Assembly (NCBI GenBank): GCA_900550935.1
Contig: URUD01000032.1
Location: 1 to 33,440 of the forward strand
Length of the DNA stretch: 33,440 nt
Reading direction: 5' to 3'
Origin: an uncultured Roseburia sp.
GTDB lineage: Bacteria > Bacillota > Clostridia > Lachnospirales > Lachnospiraceae
Position 1 is the first letter of the stretch, and the number at the start of each line of letters is the position of its first letter. Under the pieces are notes generated by a model. It searched no databases. It had not been told where the DNA came from and saw only the letters and a list, made by a program, of their open reading frames with translations. Position numbers and translations under genes: made by a program. This document shows positions 7,001 through 13,724 of this stretch, piece after piece.

Positions 7001-8300
7001 TGATCTTGATACATTTCATATCCTGACCACCGATGTCTAAGATACAGTCAACATCCGGGTCAAAGAAAGCAGCAGCATAATAGTGTGCAACGGTTTCGAC
7101 TTCTCCATCGTCCAACATTAAGGCAGCTTTTAACAGAGCCTCTCCATAACCGGTGGAACAGGAGTGTACGATATGTGCCTTTGCCGGCAGCTTTTCGTAG
7201 ATTTCTTTAATGGAGCGGATTGCAGTTGCGAGCGGGCTTCCGTTATTATTGCTGTAGAAAGAATAAAGCAGAGAGCCATCCTCGCCGACTAAAGCGATCT
7301 TGGTCGTGGTCGAACCTGCGTCGATACCAAGATAGCAGTTTCCTTCATAAGTGGATAAGTCGCCGGATTTTACATTGTGTCCGTCGTGACGAGCACGGAA
7401 GGTGTCGTAATCTTCCTGATTTGCAAACAAAGGCTCTAAACGTGCCACCTCGAACTCCATATGGATGTCCGATTTTAACTGTTCGCGGAGTGTGGCGATC
7501 GTGGTCGTGTTTTCCGGTTTAAAATTAAGCGCGGAACCGATCGCTGCAAACAGATGAGAGTTTTCAGGAACAATGGTGTGTTCCTCGTCCAGATTTAAGG
7601 TGCGGATAAAAGCTGCCTTCAACTCGGAGAGGAAATGCAGCGGACCACCCAAAAAGGCAACATGCCCGCGGATCGGTTTACCGCAGGCAAGACCACTGAT
7701 AGTCTGGTTTACAACTGCCTGGAAAATAGAAGCGGATAAGTCTTCTCTGGTCGCACCTTCATTGATCAGAGGCTGGATATCTGTTTTGGCGAAAACACCA
7801 CAACGCGCTGCGATCGGGTAGATCGCTTTGTAATTTTTTGCATATTCATTTAAGCCGGAAGCATCGGTCTGGATCAGAGATGCCATCTGGTCGATAAAGG
7901 AGCCGGTACCACCTGCGCAGATACCGTTCATACGCTGTTCCACATTACCACCCTCGAAGTAAATGATCTTGGCATCCTCTCCACCAAGCTCAATGGCAAC
8001 GTCCGTCTGCGGAGCGTAGTGCTGAAGTGCAGTGGAAACCGAGATAACCTCCTGTACAAACGGGATATGTAAATGCTTGGCAAGGGTCAGACCGCCGGAA
8101 CCGGTGATCATAGGCGCGATCGGATGATCTCCTAATTCGGAAAATGCCTTTTCAATTAAAGAAGCAAGTGTTTCCCTGATGTTGGCGAAGTGTCTTTCAT
8201 AGTCGGAAAAGAGCAGGTTGTCCTTTTCATCAAGAATGGCTACCTTGACTGTGGTAGAGCCAATGTCGATTCCTAGTTTATAAAGTGCTTGATTTTCCAT
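4047..8300 (-). CDS. 2-hydroxyacyl-CoA dehydratase activase-like protein with two ATPase domains, 1417 aa
   Basis: Relatives (HgdC, BadF/BadG, BcrA/BcrD) use ATP and a 4Fe-4S cluster to push one electron into a dehydratase or reductase partner. ATG 8300 is chosen because GGAGGAATATC stands directly before it. Residues about 9-261 are a first actin-like ATPase (GIDIGSTT at 11-18; ELGGED near 104; NGICAGGTGSFID near 125 with the cluster Cys). Residues about 322-578 are a second copy (GIDAGSTT; DIGGQD; NEACSSGCGSFIE near 444). A Cys cluster C-Q-G-C-T-N-H-C follows near 608-615, with CERG near 634. The C-terminal ~750 residues resemble DUF2229 and HgdB-like CoA-substrate domains (GRPYHVDPEINHG near 870, SFGCGLD near 955, QTGGGCRASNY near 1100). 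The protein therefore fuses activator and dehydratase-like parts. Its substrate is unknown and no separate dehydratase subunit gene lies beside it. Confidence 0.9.
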   Translation of the reverse strand: MENQALYKLGIDIGSTTVKVAILDEKDNLLFSDYERHFANIRETLASLIEKAFSELGDHPIAPMITGSGGLTLAKHLHIPFVQEVISVSTALQHYAPQTDVAIELGGEDAKIIYFEGGNVEQRMNGICAGGTGSFIDQMASLIQTDASGLNEYAKNYKAIYPIAARCGVFAKTDIQPLINEGATREDLSASIFQAVVNQTISGLACGKPIRGHVAFLGGPLHFLSELKAAFIRTLNLDEEHTIVPENSHLFAAIGSALNFKPENTTTIATLREQLKSDIHMEFEVARLEPLFANQEDYDTFRARHDGHNVKSGDLSTYEGNCYLGIDAGSTTTKIALVGEDGSLLYSFYSNNNGSPLATAIRSIKEIYEKLPAKAHIVHSCSTGYGEALLKAALMLDDGEVETVAHYYAAAFFDPDVDCILDIGGQDMKCIKIKNQTVDSVQLNEACSSGCGSFIETFAKSLNFSVQDFAKEALFAKNPIDLGTRCTVFMNSKVKQAQKEGASVADISAGLAYSVIKNALFKVIKLSDASELGKNVVVQGGTFYNDAVLRSFEKISGCECVRPDIAGIMGAFGAALIARERHEEGYQTTMLSIEDINNLTFDTKLTRCQGCTNHCLLTINRFSGNRQYITGNRCERGIGKEKNKENIPNLFEYKNKRLFDYTPLTAEEATRGTVGIPRVLNMYENYPFWAIFFKKLGFQIVLSPQSTRKIYELGIDSIPSESECYPAKLAHGHVTWLIHQNVDFIFYPCVPYERNEFPDSNNHYNCPIVTSYAENIKNNVDDITSGKVRFYNPFMAFTSEETLSSQLVKTFGAPEFAIPESEIRDAVSEAYKELAVVRMEMQKKGEEVLDYLEKTGKRGIVLAGRPYHVDPEINHGIPELINSYGIAVLTEDSISHLHQVERPLIVMDQWMYHSRLYAAANFVKTRDDLDLIQLNSFGCGLDAVTTDAVNDILTKSGKIYTCLKIDEVNNLGAARIRIRSLLSAIRVREKRQQKRTIVPANYNRTIFTEEMRKNYTILCPQMSPIHFELLEPAFCAAGYNLVVPDVPSRTCVDVGLKYVNNDACYPSLIVVGQLMSAVMSGNYDMSKTAILISQTGGGCRASNYIGFIRRALEKAGYPDVPVISINLSGLESNPGFKLTPSLIQHGLYALTFGDIFLRCLYRTRPYEAVPGSANALHEKWKKEVIAFITQDKLLSHRKFKQMCRQIIRDFDQLERLDIKKPRVGVVGEILVKFHPAANNDLVGLLESEGAEAVVPDLTDFLLYCFYNTGFKADNLGFSKKSKRIGRLGIKFFEWLRSAARDEFEKSTHFDPPAYIDDLAAYAREIVSEGNQTGEGWFLTGEMLELIHTGTPNIVCTQPFACLPNHVVGKGVIKELRHRHPESNIVAIDYDPGASEVNQLNRIKLMLSTANKNLANEK

Positions 8301-8353
8301 GATATTCCTCCAGTAAAACAAAATAAAAACGTCTATCTAAAGTATTTCTACCT

Positions 8354-8384
8354 ATTATAATAATGTGTCACAGACAATAAACAA
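8354..8384 (-). promoter_or_regulatory. Candidate promoter for the activase gene
   Basis: On the minus strand TTGTTT (8384-8379), 16 bases, TATTAT (8362-8357), with an overlapping TATAAT at 8359-8354. It is 50-60 bases upstream of the start at 8300. The AT-rich setting makes the precise boxes uncertain. Confidence 0.35.
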
Positions 8385-8469
8385 AGTTCATTATACGACA
8401 GGACTTTACAAAAAACAATGTGCAAAAGGAAGGAAAATATAAACTTTTTATGAAGAAAAACTGCCCGGA

Positions 8470-8498
8470 TTGACAAAGGTTTGCCGGATAGCTATACT
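8470..8498 (+). promoter_or_regulatory. Sigma-A promoter for the rhomboid-like gene
   Basis: TTGACA (8470-8475), exactly 17 bases, TATACT (8493-8498): near consensus, ending 39 bases before the ATG at 8538. Confidence 0.8.
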
Positions 8499-8537
8499 GA
8501 AAAAATAGTAACGACACGAAAGGAAAGGTTATTTCAT

Positions 8538-9419
8538 ATGAACTGGTTGAATAAATTGGAGCGAAAAATAGGCAGATATGCCATACCAAACCTGATTGTA
8601 TGGATGATTGGAGCCTATACGATAGGATTTGTCCTCTATACGGTCAGCCCTGGTATTTTAAATCTGCTGACTTTGAGTCCTTACCATATTTTACATGGTC
8701 AGATCTGGCGGCTTTTTACCTGGGTTCTGATGCCGACGGAGTCGAATCTGATCTTTCTTCTGATCATGGCATTATTTTATTATCAGCTTGGCACAACACT
8801 GGAGCGTACCTGGGGAACGTTCCGTTTTAACGTTTATATTTTCAGCGGAATGATATTTACGGTGATCGGAGCATTTGTTTTATATGCGATCTACTATGTG
8901 CAGAATCTCTCTGCGATCACAGCGATGCCGGCTCTGGCAGCAAATCTTTCCAGCTCGCTTGGCTGGGGATACAGTGTAAACTACATCAACATGTCCATTT
9001 TCCTGGCATTTGCAGTGATGTATCCGGATATGCAGGTCATGTTATACTTTATCATCCCGATCAAGATGAAGTGGATGGCGATCGTCTATGGTGTTCTGAT
9101 CGTGTATAACTTTGTAATGAGCGGTTGGGCAGGTCGTATCTCAATCGTGATGTCAATGCTTAGTTTTATTGTGTTCTTCCTTTCTACAAGAAATCTGAAG
9201 CGTTATACACCGCACGAAGTGCACCGCAGACAGAAGTTTAAGGCACAGATGAGAGAGCCGCGTCCGGGTTCCGGTATCACAAAGCACAAATGTGCTGTCT
9301 GTGGCAGAACAGAGCTGGATGCACCGGAGCTTGAATTCCGTTTCTGCTCGAAATGTGAGGGCAACTACGAATACTGTTCGGATCACCTGTTTACACATCA
9401 GCATATTAGAAGAAGTTAG
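8538..9419 (+). CDS. Rhomboid/derlin-fold membrane protein without catalytic residues, with C-terminal zinc-ribbon-like tail, 293 aa
   Basis: ATG 8538 (MNWLNKLERK) follows AAAGGAAAGG; an upstream in-frame ATG at 8481 lies before the promoter -10 and is rejected. About six membrane segments are visible (about 17-37, 55-65/72-90, 98-120, 150-172, 178-196, 198-216). The fold signature is rhomboid-like: HGQIWRLFTWVLMP after segment 1, LERTWG near 88-93, and YPDMQVMLYFIIPIKMKW (162-179). The intramembrane GxSG serine motif is replaced by NYINMSIF, and the last segment (GRISIVMSMLSF) has no His, so this is probably a pseudoprotease. The cytoplasmic tail carries C252, C255, C270, C273 and C280 plus H283, H287 and H289, suggesting metal binding. 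It is a single-gene unit. A chaperone-like or quality-control role is a guess by analogy with derlins. Confidence 0.75.
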   Translation: MNWLNKLERKIGRYAIPNLIVWMIGAYTIGFVLYTVSPGILNLLTLSPYHILHGQIWRLFTWVLMPTESNLIFLLIMALFYYQLGTTLERTWGTFRFNVYIFSGMIFTVIGAFVLYAIYYVQNLSAITAMPALAANLSSSLGWGYSVNYINMSIFLAFAVMYPDMQVMLYFIIPIKMKWMAIVYGVLIVYNFVMSGWAGRISIVMSMLSFIVFFLSTRNLKRYTPHEVHRRQKFKAQMREPRPGSGITKHKCAVCGRTELDAPELEFRFCSKCEGNYEYCSDHLFTHQHIRRS

Positions 9420-9429
9420 AAATTATGAC

Positions 9430-9480
9430 AAAAGGGCTGCAGCACGAAGAAATAAATCTTCGAGCGGCAACCCTTTTTTT
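9430..9480. terminator. Bidirectional intrinsic terminator between the rhomboid-like gene and aroC
   Basis: AAAAGGG...CGAAGA (9445-9450) pairs with TCTTCG (9457-9462)...CCCTTTT (9471-9477), ending in seven T. On the minus strand it is followed by TTTT after CCC, so it can also end the aroC transcript. Confidence 0.8.
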
Positions 9481-9515
9481 ACGCTTGGAAATAATTATCC
9501 CGGTCCGTGTCCGAA

Positions 9516-10616
9516 TCAGCAATAGAAATCCTTCAGCGAATCCATGCGCGCACTCATATTTGCAAATAAAGCATCCACGATGGTAATGGCAGCCATCGAT
9601 TCTACCACGACAACGGCACGCGGCACGATGATCGGATCGTGGCGGCCTTTGATGGAGATGTCGATCTCTTCGCCATCTTTATTGATGGTCTGCTGGATGG
9701 CAGCAATGGATGGCGTAGGCTTGATGGAAGCACGAAGGATAATGTTACTTCCATCACTCATCCCACCAAGTATTCCTCCGGCATGGTTGGTCTTTTTCGT
9801 GATCTGGTGATCTTTTGTCATGCAGAACGCGTCGTTATTGTTTTTACCGGTTGCTTTTGCTACATCAAATCCATCTCCGATTTCAAATCCTTTTACCGCG
9901 CCGATGGACATGATGGCTTTGGCGAGGTTGGCATTTAATTTTTCAAAGACCGGATCGCCAATGCCGACCGGCATACCGTTTATGATACATTCGACAACAC
10001 CGCCGGAAGAATTTTGTTCTGCCATACAGGCTTCTAAATATGCGGCAGCATTTTCCGCAGCATCAGCATCCGGCATGTAGAGCGGGTTTCTGTTGACCTC
10101 CTCACGCGAAAAATGGTTCGGCGAGCAGGCAATCGGTCCGATGGAACGGGTGTAAGTGCACAGCGTAATGCCAAGTGTCTCTAAGATTTTAACAGCAACT
10201 GCTCCGGCAGCAACACGGCCGATGGTCTCTCTTCCGGAGGAACGACCGCCGCCTCTGTAATCGCGAAAACCGTATTTGGCATCGAACGTATAATCCGCAT
10301 GTCCTGGTCGGTAATAGGAAGCGATCTCGCTATAGTCCTTGGACTGCTGGTTTTTATTGTAAACAATCAGAGAAATCGGAGTCCCGGTCGTTTTCCCTTC
10401 GAAAACGCCGGAGAGGATCTCAACGGTATCGTCCTCTTTCCGTGGGGTCGTATATTTAGATTGTCCCGGTTTCCTACGGTCTAAAAAAGTCTGAATATCA
10501 GCTTCACACAAAGGCAAGCCTGCCGGACAGCCGTCGATCACAACGCCAACGCCTTTTCCGTGGGACTCGCCCCATGTGGTGATCCGAAATATTGTTCCAA
10601 AAGATGATCCTGCCAT
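9516..10616 (-). CDS. aroC: Chorismate synthase, 366 aa
   Basis: This enzyme makes chorismate from EPSP, the last shikimate-pathway step, using reduced FMN. The start MAGSSFGTIFRITTWGESHG is the canonical family N-terminus and has CGGAGG nine bases ahead, so an upstream in-frame ATG at 10676 is rejected. Signatures include GRRRPGQS-type DRRKPGQSKYTTPRKEDD (about 47-64), DYRGGGRSSGRETIGRVAAG (about 118-137), and the C-terminal GGMSDG and KPTPSI blocks. Length is normal. It is transcribed away from aroA, the preceding pathway enzyme, from a shared 127-base intergenic region. Confidence 0.97.
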   Translation of the reverse strand: MAGSSFGTIFRITTWGESHGKGVGVVIDGCPAGLPLCEADIQTFLDRRKPGQSKYTTPRKEDDTVEILSGVFEGKTTGTPISLIVYNKNQQSKDYSEIASYYRPGHADYTFDAKYGFRDYRGGGRSSGRETIGRVAAGAVAVKILETLGITLCTYTRSIGPIACSPNHFSREEVNRNPLYMPDADAAENAAAYLEACMAEQNSSGGVVECIINGMPVGIGDPVFEKLNANLAKAIMSIGAVKGFEIGDGFDVAKATGKNNNDAFCMTKDHQITKKTNHAGGILGGMSDGSNIILRASIKPTPSIAAIQQTINKDGEEIDISIKGRHDPIIVPRAVVVVESMAAITIVDALFANMSARMDSLKDFYC

Positions 10617-10652
10617 GTCTGCCTCCGTTTTGCATTTGATGATTTTGTTACT

Positions 10653-10681
10653 ATTATAAAAGATTTGACTTTCCATGACAA
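10653..10681 (-). promoter_or_regulatory. aroC promoter
   Basis: On the minus strand TTGTCA (10681-10676), 17 bases, TATAAT (10658-10653): close to consensus, about 37 bases from the aroC start. Confidence 0.75.
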
Positions 10682-10698
10682 CCGGAATATGCTATATT
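10670..10698 (+). promoter_or_regulatory. Candidate aroA promoter (extended -10)
   Basis: TGC-TATATT (-10 at 10693-10698) forms an extended -10; the -35 position holds TTTCCA (10670-10675), a weak match at 17 bases. It overlaps the divergent aroC promoter, so the two genes may compete for polymerase. Confidence 0.45.
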
Positions 10699-10743
10699 GT
10701 TTGTGAATAGCGCGAAAGCACAGAAGTGAAGATGGAGATTTTT

Positions 10744-12042
10744 ATGACAGAGCAATATCATGTAAAAAAGATCGATCAGCCGATCCGGTGGAACATAGAA
10801 GTGCCGGGTTCAAAAAGCATGACGAACCGGGCCCTTTTAATGGCGGCGTTGACAGATGGACGGGTGGATCTGGAAGGAGTCCTATTTTCCGATGATTCCC
10901 GTTATTTTTTAAGTTCGCTGCAGTCACTTGGGTTTGAAGTTGAAATAAAGGAAACAGAAAAAAAAGTAAGCCTGGTCGGGTTAAACGGAGCAATCCCGAA
11001 AAAGGACGCGGAGATTTATGTTGGAAGTGCCGGAACAGCGGCACGTTTTTTGACCGCAATGCTTGGGCTATCCGAGGGAACCTATACGATACAGGCATCG
11101 GAACAGATGAAAAAACGTCCGATGAAGCCATTGTTTGAACTTTTGGAGAGAATGGGAGCAGAGATCACCTATCTGGAAAAAGAAGGACATCTGCCTGTCC
11201 GGATCAGGGGCTGTCATTGTGCGGGGAAAAAAGAACTGGAACTGGATATCAGCAGCAGCACGCAGTTTTTGAGTGCCATGCTTTTAGTTTCACCGATGAT
11301 GAAACAGGGGCTGGTCATTCATATCACAAGTGAGAAGACAGATGGCTCTTATGTCCGCATTACCAGAAAAATGTTAGAAGAAGCAGGCGTTTCGGTTGCT
11401 TTTGACGGCAGAAATTATGAGACTAAGGCAGGGGCATCCTATCAGAAAAAACACTATATCATTGAGCCGGATGTGTCGGCGGCATGTTATTTTTATGCTG
11501 CAGCTGCGATCACGGGAGGAAGCGCACTGGTAAAAAATGTCCACTCGGATAACAGCCAGGGCGATATGAAGTTCCTGGAAGTCCTAAGAGAGATGGGGTG
11601 TGCCATAGAGGAACATGCGGAAGGAATTAAGGTGACCGGACCAAAACCGGGAGAACTGAAAGGCATCACAGTCAATATGAATGATTTTTCCGATCAGGCA
11701 CTGACTCTGGCAGCAATCGCACCTTATGCGGCATCCAAAGTGCGCATCACAGGGATCGGTCATATCAGAAAACAGGAATCAGACCGTCTGTCAGTGATGG
11801 CGACAGAACTTGGCAGAATGGGCATCTGCTGTGAAGAGGAAGCATCTGCGATCACTATATTTCCGGGACAGCCGAAAGGGGCACTGATCGAGACTTATGA
11901 TGATCACCGGGTAGCGATGGCATTTTCCCTGTCCGGTCTTCGGACAGACGGAGTCGTGATCAACCATCCGGAGTGCTGCAGGAAAACGTTTGAAGAGTAT
12001 TTTACAGTATTAGACCGACTGACAGAGAGAAATGGAGAATAA
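10744..12042 (+). CDS. aroA: 3-phosphoshikimate 1-carboxyvinyltransferase (EPSP synthase), 432 aa
   Basis: It transfers the enolpyruvyl group of PEP to shikimate-3-phosphate. ATG 10744 (MTEQYHVKKI) is chosen since GGAG lies six bases ahead; an in-frame GTG at 10726 and ATG at 10732 lack a suitable site. Substrate-binding signatures are PGSKSMTNRALL (21-32), GSAGTAARFLTAML (about 95-108), SSSTQFLSAML (about 170-180), RKQESDRLSVM (about 337-347) and DDHRVAMAFSL (about 385-395). Length matches the family (E. coli 427). It is followed after one base by tgt, whose ribosome binding site lies in the aroA 3' end, so the two are co-transcribed. Confidence 0.97.
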   Translation: MTEQYHVKKIDQPIRWNIEVPGSKSMTNRALLMAALTDGRVDLEGVLFSDDSRYFLSSLQSLGFEVEIKETEKKVSLVGLNGAIPKKDAEIYVGSAGTAARFLTAMLGLSEGTYTIQASEQMKKRPMKPLFELLERMGAEITYLEKEGHLPVRIRGCHCAGKKELELDISSSTQFLSAMLLVSPMMKQGLVIHITSEKTDGSYVRITRKMLEEAGVSVAFDGRNYETKAGASYQKKHYIIEPDVSAACYFYAAAAITGGSALVKNVHSDNSQGDMKFLEVLREMGCAIEEHAEGIKVTGPKPGELKGITVNMNDFSDQALTLAAIAPYAASKVRITGIGHIRKQESDRLSVMATELGRMGICCEEEASAITIFPGQPKGALIETYDDHRVAMAFSLSGLRTDGVVINHPECCRKTFEEYFTVLDRLTERNGE

Positions 12043-12043
12043 A

Positions 12044-13192
12044 ATGTACGAGTTATTAAAACAGGAAGGAAGAGCCAAACGAGGCGTATTCCATACGGTG
12101 CACGGAGATATTCAGACACCGGTATTTATGAATGTAGGAACAGTTGCCGCCATCAAGGGAGCTGTATCCACAGAGGATTTAGAGCAGATCAAGTGTCAGG
12201 TGGAATTATCGAACACCTATCATTTACATGTGCGCACTGGTGATAAGCTGATCAAAGAGGTGGGCGGACTTCATAAATTTATGTCCTGGAACCGTCCGAT
12301 CCTTACTGATTCCGGCGGATTTCAGGTGTTCTCATTAGCAGGACTCCGCAGGATCAAAGAAGAGGGAGTTTATTTTAATTCCCACATTGATGGAGCAAAG
12401 ATCTTCATGGGACCGGAAGAGAGTATGCAGATCCAGTCCAATCTTGGCTCTACAATCGCAATGGCATTTGATGAGTGTCCTCCGGCACTGGCAGAACGTG
12501 AGTATGTGGAAAACTCCGTAGCGCGTACCACCCGCTGGCTGGAACGCTGTAAAAAAGAGATGGCGCGCCTCAATGAAAAAGAAGATACGGTCAATAAACA
12601 TCAGATGCTATTCGGTATCAATCAGGGTGCGATCTACCCGGATATCCGCATCGACCATGCAAAACGGATCTCAGAGATGGATCTTGATGGATATGCAGTA
12701 GGCGGTCTTGCAGTAGGAGAGACCCACGAGGAAATGTATCATATCCTTGACGAGACCGTACCATATCTGCCAGTCAATAAGCCAACCTATCTGATGGGTG
12801 TTGGAACCCCGGCAAATATTTTAGAGGGCGTTGAGCGCGGAATTGATTTCTTTGACTGTGTTTACCCGAGCCGGAACGGCAGACATGGACATGTATACAC
12901 TAATCAGGGCAAAATCAACCTGTTCAACCAGAAGTATGAAAAGGATATGCGCCCGATCGAGGAAGGATGCCAGTGCCCGACCTGCAGACGTTACAGCAGA
13001 GCATACATCCGTCACTTATTAAAAGCAAAAGAGATGCTTGGCATGAGACTTTGCGTTCTTCATAATCTGTATTTCTACAATACGATGATGGAGGAGATCC
13101 GCGATGCCTTGGACGAGGGAAGATTCCATTCCTACAAAGAGGAAAAGCTTTACGGTATGGGACAGATCAACCGGGAAAAGGAACAGGCATAA
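12044..13192 (+). CDS. tgt: tRNA-guanine transglycosylase, 382 aa
   Basis: It exchanges guanine-34 of GUN-anticodon tRNAs for the queuosine precursor preQ1. ATG 12044 (MYELLKQEGR) is preceded by GGAGAA inside the aroA 3' end; an ATG at 12032 would overlap aroA by 11 bases and is less well placed. Catalytic motifs are LTDSGGFQVFSL (D89) and GIDFFDCVYPSRNGRHG (nucleophile Asp about 271). The zinc site is C309, C311, C314 and H340. Length is normal. It lies upstream of yajC, a frequent bacterial arrangement; queA is not in the window. Confidence 0.97.
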   Translation: MYELLKQEGRAKRGVFHTVHGDIQTPVFMNVGTVAAIKGAVSTEDLEQIKCQVELSNTYHLHVRTGDKLIKEVGGLHKFMSWNRPILTDSGGFQVFSLAGLRRIKEEGVYFNSHIDGAKIFMGPEESMQIQSNLGSTIAMAFDECPPALAEREYVENSVARTTRWLERCKKEMARLNEKEDTVNKHQMLFGINQGAIYPDIRIDHAKRISEMDLDGYAVGGLAVGETHEEMYHILDETVPYLPVNKPTYLMGVGTPANILEGVERGIDFFDCVYPSRNGRHGHVYTNQGKINLFNQKYEKDMRPIEEGCQCPTCRRYSRAYIRHLLKAKEMLGMRLCVLHNLYFYNTMMEEIRDALDEGRFHSYKEEKLYGMGQINREKEQA

Positions 13193-13246
13193 TTCTAAAA
13201 AAAGGATAAAATCAACGAGGTTTTCGGGAAAAATCAACAGAAGCAC

Positions 13247-13275
13247 TTGCCGAAATCTTATAAGTTGTGTAAAAT
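13247..13275 (+). promoter_or_regulatory. yajC promoter
   Basis: TTGCCG (13247-13252), 17 bases, TAAAAT (13270-13275), about 42 bases before the yajC start. It gives yajC expression independent of aroA-tgt. Confidence 0.65.
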
Positions 13276-13316
13276 AGTGCGAAGAAGTAAATTTATACCC
13301 TTTAGGAGGAAGAAAA

Positions 13317-13634
13317 ATGTTAGCAATTTTAGCTGATTCAACAGGTGCTACTGCCGCAGGATGGGGTGGAATGATCATCTGGCTTGTTATTTTATTTGCG
13401 TTCATGTATTTCTTTATGATCCGTCCGCAGAAGAAAGAGCAGCAGAAGAAAACATCCATGTTATCAGATCTCGCAGTTGGCGATACCGTTTTAACATCAA
13501 GCGGTTTCTATGGCACGATCATTGATATTGCAGATGACACTGTTATCGTAGAGTTCGGAAGCAATAAAAACTGTCGTATCCCGATGCGCAAAGATGCCAT
13601 CGCAGATGTAGAGAAACCGGAAGAAGCAGAATAA
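13317..13634 (+). CDS. yajC: Preprotein translocase subunit YajC, 105 aa
   Basis: YajC is the small membrane partner of the SecDF complex that assists Sec export. The protein has one N-terminal membrane helix (about 19-37, MIIWLVILFAFMYFFMI), directly followed by the hallmark RPQKKEQQKK, then a soluble beta domain (LAVGDTVLTSSGFYGTIIDI, about 49-68) and an acidic tail. AGGAGGA stands seven to eight bases before ATG 13317. Length is typical. secD/secF are not adjacent here. Confidence 0.95.
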   Translation: MLAILADSTGATAAGWGGMIIWLVILFAFMYFFMIRPQKKEQQKKTSMLSDLAVGDTVLTSSGFYGTIIDIADDTVIVEFGSNKNCRIPMRKDAIADVEKPEEAE

Positions 13635-13648
13635 TAAAACGAATCTGA

Positions 13649-13693
13649 AAAGAACCTGTTATGAAGTGTATCTACATAACAGGTTCTTTGACT
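13649..13693 (+). terminator. Terminator-like 15-bp hairpin after yajC
   Basis: AAAGAACCTGTTATG (13649-13663) pairs perfectly with CATAACAGGTTCTTT (13675-13689) around an 11-base loop. Only three T lie at the stem end before GACTT, so termination may be partial and allow some read-through into the YfhO-type gene 30 bases downstream. Confidence 0.6.
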
Positions 13694-13724
13694 TATAGAC
13701 AATGATTCGAAAACGGAGATGAAT

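Noticed and set aside
4211..7821. Several plus-strand ORFs of 60-150 codons opposite the activase gene
   Set aside because: They are antisense shadows of a clearly coding minus-strand gene, without ribosome binding sites or recognisable domains.
13019..13459. 146-codon minus-strand ORF across the tgt-yajC gap
   Set aside because: It covers the ends of two certain genes plus the yajC promoter and has no start signal or domain.
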